The position numbers and the translations under genes were made by a program. Shown here one piece after another: positions 33,512 through 42,781 of a DNA stretch of 64,000 nt. This DNA comes from Bacillota bacterium (GTDB taxonomy: Bacteria; Bacillota; Clostridia; Christensenellales; Aristaeellaceae): positions 1 through 64,000 of the forward strand of contig JAEZIN010000035.1 of the NCBI GenBank assembly GCA_023436585.1, written 5' to 3'. Within the stretch, counting starts at the first letter, position 1; each line of letters starts with the position of its first letter. Under the pieces are notes generated by a model. That model was not told the origin of the DNA and ran no database searches. It worked only from the letters and a program-made list of their open reading frames with translations.

Positions 33512-33750
33512 CTGATCCAAATGGATGAAGGTGGATCAGAGATTTCCTTTAATTCTAAAAACCTGCCCCCGCAGGTTTCCCCGCAGGGGCGCAGCCGGAT
33601 CATTCCAATCAGCCTGCCTTTTTGGCGGGCTGGTTCCATTTGGTCTATGATCTTGGTGATGTTTTCCGGAAGCAAAACACTAAAAATCGTAAACAACTGT
33701 ATAGAAAAATCATAGGATGATGCAAATAACGTTGTTGTTTGGAGGTCCAT

Positions 33751-34314
33751 ATGATTTATACAGTGGTGCAGGGTGATACACTTTCATCGATCGCACAACG
33801 ATTTAATACAACCGTTTCTGACCTCTTGGCGCTAAATCCCCAAATCATCGATCCTGACAGCATATTTCCCGGGCAAATCATACGTGTGTCTGCAGAAGTG
33901 CCGACACCCCCGACGCCTGTATGTCCGCTTCTGCAACGCGGGAGCCGGGGCAATGATGTTAGAAGGCTTCAAACATTGCTGAGAGCAGCCGGTTTTCATC
34001 CAGGTCCTGCAGACGGCATATTTGGGGCAAGTACCCAGCGGGCACTTGTTGCGTTCCAACGCAGCATACGGGAAATAGAAGTCATTACAGGCGTGGCGGA
34101 TTTTGAAACCTGGACTGCTTTAGGGGCGCAATGCATCCCCGGCCCGGTAGTACCACCTGGAGTAGTGAAATATATCGTTAGGCCGGGTGAGTCCCTTTAC
34201 ATCATTGCTGCCCGGTTTAATGTTACGGTACAGGAAATTCTGCAGGCGAATCCGCAGATAGCAAACCCGGCGCTCATCCTTGCCGGACAGGAGATCAATA
34301 TTCCTGTTGGGTAA
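33751..34314 (+). CDS. LysM / peptidoglycan-binding protein
   Basis: 187 residues from the ATG at 33751 (GGAGG 5 bases upstream). Three modules: LysM 1 (residues 1-45, YTVVQGDTLSSIAQRFNT), a PG_binding_1 domain (about 57-115, LQRGSRGNDVRRLQTLLRAA), and LysM 2 (about 140-187, YIVRPGESLYIIAARFNVT). No signal peptide, as in spore-coat or cortex proteins of the SafA/YkuD-like group that are assembled in the mother cell. Likely binds peptidoglycan of the spore or cell wall. Confidence 0.9.
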   Translation: MIYTVVQGDTLSSIAQRFNTTVSDLLALNPQIIDPDSIFPGQIIRVSAEVPTPPTPVCPLLQRGSRGNDVRRLQTLLRAAGFHPGPADGIFGASTQRALVAFQRSIREIEVITGVADFETWTALGAQCIPGPVVPPGVVKYIVRPGESLYIIAARFNVTVQEILQANPQIANPALILAGQEINIPVG

Positions 34315-34464
34315 TTATTTTGTGTCGAAAATTATGCTTCCACTATTTGGATGCTATTGCTCGCCGCTGTTCTTATAGGATAACAGGTGTTTACTCTCTC
34401 ATGAAGGATATATTGCCAGAATAATCGCTTCGTTTCGCCCTACACTATTTTTGAGGTGAAGACA

Positions 34465-34572
34465 ATGGCGAATCAAAAAGGCCGCAATCCGAAGCGGAAA
34501 AATGCTCCTATAAATCCACCTTCCACCCGCCGTACTAAGTATGGGGAGCTTAAAACAGAAAAGAAGTCGTAA
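34465..34572 (+). CDS. Small basic protein
   Basis: 35 residues (MANQKGRNPKRKNAPINP, then STRRTKYGELKTEKKS); GAGGTGAAG 4 bases upstream of the ATG. Net charge about +9, no hydrophobic segment, disordered. Followed by a terminator 47 bases after the stop, so it is a complete transcription unit. Nucleic-acid binding or a small acid-soluble-like spore role is possible; nothing proves it. Confidence 0.65.
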   Translation: MANQKGRNPKRKNAPINPPSTRRTKYGELKTEKKS

Positions 34573-34618
34573 GCCTGCATGTTTTATGCTTTCCCGCAGG
34601 AAGACTATCACCTCAAGC

Positions 34619-34651
34619 GCCCGTGATCCGTTGAGATTGCGGGCTTTTTTT
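34619..34651 (+). terminator. Rho-independent terminator
   Basis: GCCCG pairs with CGGGC (loop of 16 bases) followed by seven T residues, after the small basic protein. Confidence 0.65.
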
Positions 34652-34799
34652 GTGTTTTGGGAAATAGAAAGGACAAGGTTGGGTGTTGATTTGATGGGTG
34701 AAAATGTAAGGGGTTATATACAAAGGGGTGTTATGGTTTGTGTGAAGGCAAAGCTTGAAGTTGCGAAACACCGAGCAAGTGCAGCGTGAAACGGTACGC

Positions 34800-35430
34800 A
34801 ACGCAGGAGGGCGCAGGGGGGGTCGTTAACTCCCATTAGTTCCCCTTCGCCCAGCTTGCTCAATCTTCGCCGCATTTCGCTACCGCTTATGCGGCTCGTT
34901 TCGCAAGCCTCCTCCGCCTGCCTCCTTGCCCCCACTAGGGGCAGGCAGGCTCCGGAGCCCCCCATATCCCCCTTGAAGCGACCAGGGCTCCGTAGCCGAA
35001 GCGCCGCCTGTGGCTCCGGAACACCACCCCTGCCAGTGGCAGAAATGGGCGGTGTGGAGGAGGCTGGCGAAAAGGAGCAATGCGAATGGTAGTGAGCAGG
35101 GCGACTATTGAGCCAGATGGAGGGATGAAGCGAGGCGGAGGAGGCTGGCGCAACGAGCAATGCGATTGGTGAAGGAGCCTGGCCGTCCCCAGTGGGGACA
35201 ATAGACCAGGCGGATGAATCAAGCGAAAGGGAGGGCTGGGAGCGGTAGCGATCAGAACGACCATTGAGCTTGCGGATTGTGAGCAATGCGCCGATTGAGC
35301 AAGCCGGGGTTGCAGAAGCGGCAGTGTACTGCGGCGACGATTGAGCCAGATGGAGAGCGTGCCCTGGACCCGGGGAGAGCACAGGGGAGAAAATGCATAG
35401 GAATTATCCACAAGTGTAAAACACAAGGAA
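34800..35430. repeat. Dense cluster of family D repeats, both orientations
   Basis: Reverse-type words (TTGCTCAATCTTCGCCGCAT, GCGGCTCGTTTCGCAAGCC) at 34857-34910 are followed by forward-type words (GTAGCCGAAGCGCCGCC, GAGCAATGCGAATGG, GACTATTGAGCCAGATGG) repeated with variation to 35350. A family E-like word with palindrome ACACAAGGAACC/CCTGTGTTC is at 35413-35442. Long open frames here are by-products of the repeats. Confidence 0.7.
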
Positions 35431-35635
35431 CCGTCCCCTGTGTTCTCAAGATCCCGGCCAGTATAATGTATTCAGCAATGCACAAAGAAATACATATTCC
35501 TATCAAAAAGGATGTGAGGAAGCGAAATTTGGGGTTATCTGCCGAGGGGGGGGACTGGGGTTTTCGAGTGTGTTAACCGGCCTTTTCAAACCTGCGTTGT
35601 TCTCAAGTGTAGTTAAGAACCTTGAACGCTTTGCA

Positions 35636-35676
35636 ATATAAAGATTCTTCGGGAGCTTTGCCCCCTCAGAATGACA
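35636..35676 (+). repeat. Widespread Clostridia-type intergenic repeat (AAAGATTCTTCGG...CAGAATGACA)
   Basis: AAAGATTCTTCGGGAG, then TTTGCCCCCTCAGAATGACA. The arms TTCTTCGGGAG and CTCAGAAT can pair. I know this pattern as a common dispersed element of Firmicutes genomes. Single copy in the window. Confidence 0.6.
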
Positions 35677-35848
35677 CGTTGGCTCTTTAACCAACGTTTA
35701 TTTGACATGGGTGGATCACAAAAATATCGAGGAAGACAAACGAATTATCTAAAAAGCAAAATACAGAGAAGCGTCCCCCTGTATCCAGTTAAGATTTAGA
35801 TTTTCCCTCCACTCCCCATTACCTTGGAACGTGGCAACTAGAAAAATA

Positions 35849-35876
35849 TTGAATATTCCTCATTTTGTGCTAAAAT
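35849..35876 (+). promoter_or_regulatory. Promoter of the PHP-AlbA_2 gene
   Basis: TTGAAT (35849-35854), 16-base spacer, TAAAAT (35871-35876) with an extended TGC before it. A single gene follows 45 bases downstream. Confidence 0.5.
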
Positions 35877-35921
35877 TAAACAATGATAGTAATCGGTATA
35901 CCTTGAAAGGAGAATAGATTC

Positions 35922-38039
35922 ATGAATGAATATTTGAAGGCAGATTTGCACGTTCATACTCCAGCATCTGATTGCTACATCGGGAAAAAGTGCGATGAGA
36001 CATATGTATCAATACTTGAGAAGGCAAAATCGGAGAATATTGGAATATTAGCTATTACAGATCACAACACCCTAAAAGGTTATGAAAAACTAATGGAACT
36101 AAAATGCAAATTTATTACTGAATATGAAGTGCTAACAAAATATGTAGCATCTGGTATTCTTGGTTCAGCAGAAATATTAACGCAATTGCAAAGAAAAATT
36201 GAACTATTTAATTCTGTTTATATAATTCCAGGTGTCGAAATTACAGTGAACCCAGGAGTTCATGTATTAGTGCTTTCAAGTGAAGAAAGCATGGAAGACA
36301 TCAAGGGTTTGTTGCTTAAGCTGGGTTATTCAAATGATAAACAAGGTTTTGATTCATTTGTACCTAATATGGATGTAAAAGAATTTCTAGAGCAGGTAGA
36401 ATTACGCGGCAAAATTGTTATTTGCCCTCATGTAGACAGGGACAAAGGTATATATAATGTTTTAAATGGTGCATATAGAGCACATATCTTTAAATCAAGT
36501 GTAATTAATGGCTTTACATGTAACAGTGTAAACCAACTCAGAAATATAAAAAACGATCTCTTTAAGCAACCTGATTACAGAAGAACATCACCGCTAGCAT
36601 TCATTAACGCATCGGATGCGCATGATATAGATTCAATTGGAAGCAAATACTCATTCTTTAAGTTAACAACACAGCCCCTGTTTGAATCTTTAGTTAGTGC
36701 TTTTTGCAACCCTGAACAAAGTATTAGTGACGATAATAATCCAAAACTAAAAAGTATAATAAGAAAATGTATAGAAAGTGGAAAAGCAGTAGTATTAACT
36801 ACTGCCAATAAGGAAGAGTTAGTAAAGTCGATTTGTGCTGTATTAAACAATGGCTATGGACATATCTTAATTGGCGTAACACAAGATATTGATATTTTTG
36901 GAGTACAATCAACAAAGAACGATCTAGAATTATTGTTTTTCTCTACATTAAATGATATAGCTGTAGAAGGTGGTCAAGCGACCTGCCAATTAATCATGGA
37001 GGAAATTGGCTCGGGAAGGGCTATTGGAATAGTTACCTTATCAAGTGAGGGTAGAAAAATATGGTATGATAATACACAATCAGTATATATATTTAAAGAA
37101 GAGGGAAAGATTGGAAAAGCTAATATTAAGGATATAGAAAGGATAATCTATAACAATATAATTACCGACCTTAAAGAATGTGATAAAAAAATAAATAGTG
37201 AAATAGATTCAATAGTTTTACGATGTGAGTATCTTCGCAACAATGTTAAAAAATATGAGTTAGCTAATAAGATATCTATAGCGAGTTTGCCGTTTGCAAT
37301 TTATGCAGACTTACAGTTTATAAGCGGAAATAGCACAATCGGAAAATATTGGGAGAAATTCACCAAGACTGGTAACGGTTATTCAGACGGTAACGCGGTT
37401 ATTATTCCTAAAGCACAAACTAGGCTTGAAGACGCATACTTGCGTTGCACAAGTCCTTTTATGGATATTGATGAAACCGATACCGATAGGTTTCAAAAAT
37501 TCTCTTATCCAGCAATTATAATGTCATGTGACGGCGGTTGTTTTTTAGTGGAAAAGAATGAATGGTATCTTATTTCTCAATATGACGTACTAATAATAAC
37601 GCTTAATAAAAATGGGCGAGCTGATAATATCTCTTTACATGCTATTTTGGCTTGGCTAAAATCAAGTGCTTTAGCATGGTATTCATTATGGAGATTTGAT
37701 AGTATTAATCTGTTTTCAAACAAAGCAATAATGAAAGCCCTTTTACCTCATAAGGAAATGTTAATCGAAAATGAGATTCTTGCAAATTCAATTAAGAAAA
37801 TAACTGTTTTAGAGAAAGATTATCTCGATAAATGCAGAGAATTAATTAACAATGAGGATCTATTTGAAGAAATCACAAATAAACATAATTTAAAGGTTCT
37901 AGAAATAGCACGCGAAATTGATTCAATCATTAATAGAAAGTATGAATTTTCTACAAATGATATAAATATGATATCTGATACAATAAAATCACATAATATT
38001 TTCGACTATTTGGCCAATGTCGAACCCTCTGATGCATAA
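35922..38039 (+). CDS. PHP-domain nuclease/phosphoesterase fused to an AlbA_2-like and a specificity-like domain
   Basis: 705 residues, AAAGGAG 10 bases before ATG. Residues 7-265 are a PHP domain: D9, H10 and H12 (DLHVHTPASDC), D47/H48 (ITDHNTL), E106 (GVEIT), H170 (CPHVDRD), D232/H234 (SDAHD), so the metal site looks complete. Residues about 275-400 resemble AlbA_2/Schlafen-type domains (IIRKCIESGKAVVLT, GYGHILIGVT). Residues about 440-700 (ILAWLKSSALAWYSLWRF) resemble the specificity domain of TaqI-like methylases. TrlF-type defence proteins have the same PHP front but an SMC-like ATPase behind it. AT-rich, solitary, repeat-flanked: probably a mobile defence gene. Confidence 0.7.
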   Translation: MNEYLKADLHVHTPASDCYIGKKCDETYVSILEKAKSENIGILAITDHNTLKGYEKLMELKCKFITEYEVLTKYVASGILGSAEILTQLQRKIELFNSVYIIPGVEITVNPGVHVLVLSSEESMEDIKGLLLKLGYSNDKQGFDSFVPNMDVKEFLEQVELRGKIVICPHVDRDKGIYNVLNGAYRAHIFKSSVINGFTCNSVNQLRNIKNDLFKQPDYRRTSPLAFINASDAHDIDSIGSKYSFFKLTTQPLFESLVSAFCNPEQSISDDNNPKLKSIIRKCIESGKAVVLTTANKEELVKSICAVLNNGYGHILIGVTQDIDIFGVQSTKNDLELLFFSTLNDIAVEGGQATCQLIMEEIGSGRAIGIVTLSSEGRKIWYDNTQSVYIFKEEGKIGKANIKDIERIIYNNIITDLKECDKKINSEIDSIVLRCEYLRNNVKKYELANKISIASLPFAIYADLQFISGNSTIGKYWEKFTKTGNGYSDGNAVIIPKAQTRLEDAYLRCTSPFMDIDETDTDRFQKFSYPAIIMSCDGGCFLVEKNEWYLISQYDVLIITLNKNGRADNISLHAILAWLKSSALAWYSLWRFDSINLFSNKAIMKALLPHKEMLIENEILANSIKKITVLEKDYLDKCRELINNEDLFEEITNKHNLKVLEIAREIDSIINRKYEFSTNDINMISDTIKSHNIFDYLANVEPSDA

Positions 38040-38300
38040 TGTATTTGGAAGGTCGTTGTTTATCAAAACAATGGCAAATATGGATTCCTCGCCGCGCTTG
38101 CGGAGCACAGTACATTGGACACAACGGACCAGATATATGAGCCGGTTCTTTGTGTTGATTAGCGTGAAGAGAGTTCGACAAGCTCATCTTGATATAAGAG
38201 AGAGCCTCAATGTAATCGGAAATTAATACGGATTTTTTTGAAAGGAAAACACAGAGGAGAATCGTCTCCCGTGTTCATCTCCTGCGTCTCCCCGCCCCAT
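38040..38300. other. Non-coding stretch after the PHP gene
   Basis: AT-rich tail to about 38240, then a palindromic family E-like word (AACACAGAGGAGA / TCTCCCGTGTT, 38246-38276) and the end of the convergent gene. A 69-codon forward frame here lacks a binding site. Confidence 0.4.
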
Positions 38301-39527
38301 TCATTCCCCCGCATCGAAAAGATACATGTATGCCGAGCCATTCTCCTTGGGATAGAAAAACAGCATAAAATGCGTATCATCATAAAAGGATACAGTTAAC
38401 TCACTGGCAAATGGATTTTCAATGTCATACGCCTTGATTTCGCCCGTCTCCATGTCGGTAACGGTTACTGTGTTAGCGTCGCTGTTCCAGAATCTCTTGC
38501 CTGTGAGCGCCATCAGCCTGCCGTCGGGTGAAATATCGTATTCGGCGCAGGATCCCATTTCGTTGGCGTATTCCAGCTGCTCCTGTACCGATTCGGGTAG
38601 CGGCGAGGATTCCAGGGTGTCCATATCGGTTTTCAGTGCCGAGCCGTAGATTGTGTTCCCTATTATGCCGCATAAGCTTCCGCGGCCCGTGATCCTGTGA
38701 TCCGTGCGCGTCTTCAGGTCATAGATGCCATAGCCCGCATCCCATTCCCAGCCGTAGACTTTATACAGGAAGCGATACTCATCCAATGGCTTGTACACAT
38801 CAAAATCACGCCAAAGGAATATGTTGTTATCATAATAAGTGTCTTCGTCTACCGGGAATGTCACTTCGTCGTATCCGACATCGTCCGGCCACGGCACATA
38901 TTTCAAGAATGTCTCATAACTGGCGCCTTCCCAGTACATAGACTCCGAGGGAACGCCCTGGATCAGCAGCTCCATTTTGTAGGTTTTCAAATCCATGGCA
39001 TAGAGGCTTCCATCCGCCTCGCGGATGGCCGTTTTGCCGCCGGGCATGACCGTGGGCCCGTTGGGCACAGTGGTTATGCTCACTGCACCGTCCGGCGTGA
39101 TGGCTGCCTTGACTGTAAAGAACATGTCATTGTAATTGTCTGATGGCGTCATCAGCAAACAGAACATGCCGTCCTCAAAGCACTGCTCAAACTGGTACGC
39201 TTCTGGAATGGGTGTCCTAGAAAGGATCGCATTGTTGCGCATGTCCAAAACGATAAGCTCGTCTCCCGCCCCATTCAGCTCCTTAAGGAGCACGCAGGTG
39301 TCCGCGTTCAGCGTCCAGGCGTGAGACACTTCAGCCGCGCCATCTTTAAAGGCATCCCGAAGATCGATTTCCTGTACGCCTTCGGGAACGATGGTCCGCT
39401 GTTCCGCCGGTAAAGCCGCAGAGGCTTTCTCGCGGCTTACAGGCGATGTTTCCGCATGCGCCGGGCTGCAAGGCAGGCATAGGAGCAGGGAAAAAATCAA
39501 TATAAGAAGTACCGGACGTTTTTTCAT
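38301..39527 (-). CDS. Secreted protein, probable beta-propeller, paralogue 1
   Basis: 408 residues from the ATG ending at 39527, with GGAGG 8 bases before. Signal peptide ends AHA. The mature part has recurrent strand-turn units (AWTLNADTCVLLKELNG, SLYAMDLKTYKMELLIQG, DISPDGRLMALTG, TVTDMETGEIKAYDI) typical of WD40-like/TolB propellers. Very similar to the neighbour at 39604-40875, with which it makes a tandem pair. Likely an exported binding protein. Confidence 0.75.
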   Translation of the reverse strand: MKKRPVLLILIFSLLLCLPCSPAHAETSPVSREKASAALPAEQRTIVPEGVQEIDLRDAFKDGAAEVSHAWTLNADTCVLLKELNGAGDELIVLDMRNNAILSRTPIPEAYQFEQCFEDGMFCLLMTPSDNYNDMFFTVKAAITPDGAVSITTVPNGPTVMPGGKTAIREADGSLYAMDLKTYKMELLIQGVPSESMYWEGASYETFLKYVPWPDDVGYDEVTFPVDEDTYYDNNIFLWRDFDVYKPLDEYRFLYKVYGWEWDAGYGIYDLKTRTDHRITGRGSLCGIIGNTIYGSALKTDMDTLESSPLPESVQEQLEYANEMGSCAEYDISPDGRLMALTGKRFWNSDANTVTVTDMETGEIKAYDIENPFASELTVSFYDDTHFMLFFYPKENGSAYMYLFDAGE

Positions 39528-39603
39528 CGTGCCTCCTCCTCGCTTGCTTTGCAGCCTGATAACCATAGGGACGGTTCGTTTGGCCTGCGATTCCCCGCCC
39601 TGT

Positions 39604-40875
39604 TCATTCCGCCGTGTCAATAAGGTATATGTAGGCCGAGCCATTCTCCTTGGGATAGAAAAACAGCATAAAGCGAGTATTATCGTAAAAGGATACAGTT
39701 GCCTCACTCGCAAATGGATTATCAATGTCATACGCCTTGATGCCGCCTGTCTCCATATTGGTCACGGTAACGGTGCTGGCGTCTTCGTTGTACGGGGATT
39801 TCGTGTTTGTGATTGCCATCAGCCTGCCATCCGGGGAAAAATCGATGCCGGCGCTGGATTGCATGGCGGTGGCGTCGTAAAGCTGATCCTGTACTGATGC
39901 AGGAAGCGGTGAGGATTCCAAGGTGTCCATATCCGTTTTCAGGGCCGAGCCGTAGAGCGTGGCCCCTGCCATGCCGCACAAATGGCCGCGGCCCGTGATC
40001 CTGTGATCTGTGTGGGTTTTCAGGTCATAGATACCGTAGCCCGCGCCCCATTCCCAGCCGTAGACCCTATACACGAAGCGATACTCGTCCAAGGGCCTGT
40101 ACACATAGAAATCACGCCAAAGATATATATTGTTTTCATAATAGGTGTCTTCGTCTACCGGGAAAGTAATCGGGAACGGATAACCGTCCTCATACTTTCC
40201 GTCGTAAAAAACATCGTCCGGCCAGGGCACATATTTCAAAAATGTCTCATAACTGGCGCCTTCCCAGTCCCGGGTCATTTGGGAAACGCCCTGGATCAGC
40301 AATTCCATCTTGTAGGTTTTCAAATCCATGGCATAGAGGCTTCCGTCCGCCTCGCGGATGGCCGTTTTGCCGCCGGGCATGACCGTGATCCCTTTCGGTA
40401 CGGTGGTGATGTTCACAGTACCGTCCGGCGTGACGGCTGCCTTGACAACAAAGAACATGTCATTGTAGTTGTCCAATGGCGTCATCAGCAAATAGAACAC
40501 GCCGTCAGAAAAGCCCTGCTCAGGATCGTACGTTGCGTATGGAACAGGCGTGCGGGAAAGGACCGTATTGTCCCGGATGTTTAAAACGATGATCTCATCG
40601 TCGCCTTCCTCATTGAGCTCCCTCATTAGCACGCAGGTGTCCGCGTTCAGCATCCAGGCGTGATGCACACCGGCGGCATGATCGCCCAGGATCACCCGAA
40701 GATCGATCTCCGTCACGCCTTCGGGAACGACGGTACGCTGTTCCGCCGGTAAAGCCGCAGAGGTTTTTTCGTTGCCGGCAGGCGGGGACTCCGCATACGC
40801 CGGGCTTAAAAACAGGCATAGGCACAGGGAAAGAGCCAATAACACGGCCAGGGACAAGCAGGCGCTTGATTTCAT
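39604..40875 (-). CDS. Secreted protein, probable beta-propeller, paralogue 2
   Basis: 423 residues from the ATG ending at 40875 (GGAGGG upstream). Signal peptide ends AYA. Same propeller blades as its downstream paralogue; a 5-10 residue insertion near residue 250 (around FYDGKYEDGYPFPI) and point changes distinguish the two. The 76-base gap between the genes holds only a binding site. Part of a six-gene tandem array of exported proteins on this strand (38.3-43.3 kb). Confidence 0.75.
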   Translation of the reverse strand: MKSSACLSLAVLLALSLCLCLFLSPAYAESPPAGNEKTSAALPAEQRTVVPEGVTEIDLRVILGDHAAGVHHAWMLNADTCVLMRELNEEGDDEIIVLNIRDNTVLSRTPVPYATYDPEQGFSDGVFYLLMTPLDNYNDMFFVVKAAVTPDGTVNITTVPKGITVMPGGKTAIREADGSLYAMDLKTYKMELLIQGVSQMTRDWEGASYETFLKYVPWPDDVFYDGKYEDGYPFPITFPVDEDTYYENNIYLWRDFYVYRPLDEYRFVYRVYGWEWGAGYGIYDLKTHTDHRITGRGHLCGMAGATLYGSALKTDMDTLESSPLPASVQDQLYDATAMQSSAGIDFSPDGRLMAITNTKSPYNEDASTVTVTNMETGGIKAYDIDNPFASEATVSFYDNTRFMLFFYPKENGSAYIYLIDTAE

Positions 40876-40945
40876 GGGGCCGCCCTCCTGTGTTGTTGTA
40901 TCGTCCATGGATAGGCTGAAGGCCCTTCCCCGGCGGCCTCATGCA

Positions 40946-41479
40946 TCAGTCGTTCACTTCCACGCTGTTGACCAGGCCGGCGAAGAAATTCAACTGTCCG
41001 TCGGGGGTATTCACCTTGTCCAGGTACGTCAGGATGAAGAATTCACTCCCGTTTTGAACCAGCAGGAAGCTTCCCAGATAGGTTTCGCCGTACATGCCCA
41101 GGTCCATCCGGAGGATGGCGGCGTATTTGCCATGAATTTCAATATCGAACTGGCTGAGCAGCGCCGCGTCGGCTTCCTCGGTGCCGGTCATCCCCTTTAC
41201 CAGGGCGGAAAGGATGAAGCGCGCCTCCGATTCGGACGAGGCGTTCACACCGGGGATGGTTTTCACCGAGGCGAACACATACCCATCATCCGCTATTTGT
41301 GATTCGTCGGCGTAATGGTAGTAGCCGTCTTCCTCATCCACCGTGCTCCAGGAGGACGGGATTTGGTAGCTGAAGGAGCCGACGGTGTACTCTTCGGTTT
41401 CTTGCTCACCCAAGGCGGGAACAGCGGCAAAAAGCACCAGGGTCCATACGGCCAAGAACAGGCATATCCTTTGTTTCAT
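40946..41479 (-). CDS. Secreted ~177-residue protein, tandem member 1 (PsbP/DcrB-like)
   Basis: 177 residues, GGGAGG upstream. Signal peptide ends ALG. Mature part opens EYTVGSFSYQIPSSWST and ends NFFAGLVNSVEVND, the pattern of DUF1795/PsbP-like folds (a strand-helix sandwich with a conserved final helix and strand). Last of four head-to-tail paralogues of nearly constant length. No lipobox and no enzyme motif; a small exported ligand-binding protein is likely. Confidence 0.75.
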   Translation of the reverse strand: MKQRICLFLAVWTLVLFAAVPALGEQETEEYTVGSFSYQIPSSWSTVDEEDGYYHYADESQIADDGYVFASVKTIPGVNASSESEARFILSALVKGMTGTEEADAALLSQFDIEIHGKYAAILRMDLGMYGETYLGSFLLVQNGSEFFILTYLDKVNTPDGQLNFFAGLVNSVEVND

Positions 41480-41555
41480 GAAATCGTCCTCCCATGTTTG
41501 TATGGTTTATGAAAAAGGCAAACGTATGGAATCCGCTTGCGGGCAGGCCCATAGC

Positions 41556-42089
41556 TCACTTGCTGATTTCGATGCTGTTGACGATATCGCTGAATATTTT
41601 CAACTGCTCCTCGGTGGTGTGATCCGTATCCAAATACATGATGATAAAAATCTCCCCACCGTCTAGAATCATGACGCTGCTTGCAGGATAGGTAGTGCCA
41701 TAATAGTCCAGGTCCATCCTGACAAGGGAAGCGTACAGGCCGCCTAGCTCAATGTCATACGTACTGAGCACTTTGGATTCGCCTTCTGTGGATTCGATCA
41801 TGCCATTGGCCACGTTGGCAAGGAAGAACCGCGCTTCCGTCTCCGACCGGATGGTCACTCCTTCGAAGGTTTGCAGCGCAGCGTATACATATCCTTTGCC
41901 CGCATCGGCCGGGTCACCGGCGTAGTGGTAGTAGCCGTCTTCCGCATCATCCGTTCTCCAGGTGGATGGGATGCGGTAGCTGAAGGAGCCGACGGTATAC
42001 TCGTCTGTGGATTGCTCGCCCGCGGCGGGAAGGACGGTCAAAATCACAAGGAGCAAGGCGGCAAGGAACAGGCAGGCTTTTGATTTCAT
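41556..42089 (-). CDS. Secreted ~177-residue protein, tandem member 2 (PsbP/DcrB-like)
   Basis: 177 residues. Signal peptide ends AAG. Opens TDEYTVGSFSYRIPSTWRT and ends LKIFSDIVNSIEISK. Closest to member 1 in the first 60 residues (DAEDGYYHYAG), while the middle (about 70-130) differs, including a different acidic loop. Separated from member 1 by 76 bases. Confidence 0.75.
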   Translation of the reverse strand: MKSKACLFLAALLLVILTVLPAAGEQSTDEYTVGSFSYRIPSTWRTDDAEDGYYHYAGDPADAGKGYVYAALQTFEGVTIRSETEARFFLANVANGMIESTEGESKVLSTYDIELGGLYASLVRMDLDYYGTTYPASSVMILDGGEIFIIMYLDTDHTTEEQLKIFSDIVNSIEISK

Positions 42090-42165
42090 GGTTACGTCCT
42101 CCCTAATTTATATTGGGCTTTATTGGGCAAGGCCGGAAAATTCCTTTTCCGGCGGGCCTTACGCG

Positions 42166-42702
42166 TTACTCGTTGATTTCAACGCTGTTGACGATATCGC
42201 TGAAGATTTTTAACTGCTCGTCCACCGTGTTCACACGGTCCAGGTAGGTGAGCTCCAAAATATCCTTGCCGCTGATGACCAGCAGGTTGTTCGTTTGAAA
42301 GACCTCGGCGTATACCTTTGTTTCAATGCGGACGATGGTTGCATATCTCCCGTGGATTTCTATATCGAAGCGGTTCAGCAGCACTGATTCGCCATTTACC
42401 GGATCCAGCATTGCATGCACATAGTGGTTCAGAAAGAAACGGGCCCCCTCCTCGGTTTCGGGAAGCGCGCCTACCACCTCATGCCTATAGGTGGAGGCTA
42501 TCCCGCTATTGAAGTCTCCTTCCTCCCTGGCATAATGGTAATAGGTGCCGTAACCCCCTTCCACCGTGATCCAGCCGGAGGGGATTTTGTAGGTAAAGGG
42601 GCCGATGGTGTACACATCCTCCTTCGTTTCGCCCAGGGCGGGATTGGCAAGGAGCAGCACCAGGAACCATACGGCCAGGAACAGGCTTGTTTTTTGTTTC
42701 AT
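42166..42702 (-). CDS. Secreted ~178-residue protein, tandem member 3 (PsbP/DcrB-like)
   Basis: 178 residues. Signal peptide ends ALG. Opens EDVYTIGPFTYKIPSGWIT and ends LKIFSDIVNSVEINE. Its signal peptide is almost that of member 1 (MKQKTSLFLAVWFLVLLLAN) although the mature part is the more divergent, hinting at exchange among copies. Confidence 0.75.
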   Translation of the reverse strand: MKQKTSLFLAVWFLVLLLANPALGETKEDVYTIGPFTYKIPSGWITVEGGYGTYYHYAREEGDFNSGIASTYRHEVVGALPETEEGARFFLNHYVHAMLDPVNGESVLLNRFDIEIHGRYATIVRIETKVYAEVFQTNNLLVISGKDILELTYLDRVNTVDEQLKIFSDIVNSVEINE

Positions 42703-42781
42703 GGTGCGATCCTCCCTTTTCGGACGGACAGAACGGTATTGTAAAGGAAACCGAGGCGCGGCTTCGCTGCCGCCCTATGGC

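Noticed and set aside
34714..35426. Long reverse-strand frames through the repeat cluster
   Set aside because: They translate repeat DNA (recurrent SGSIVAA, PPPR words), have no binding sites and are not supported by any domain.
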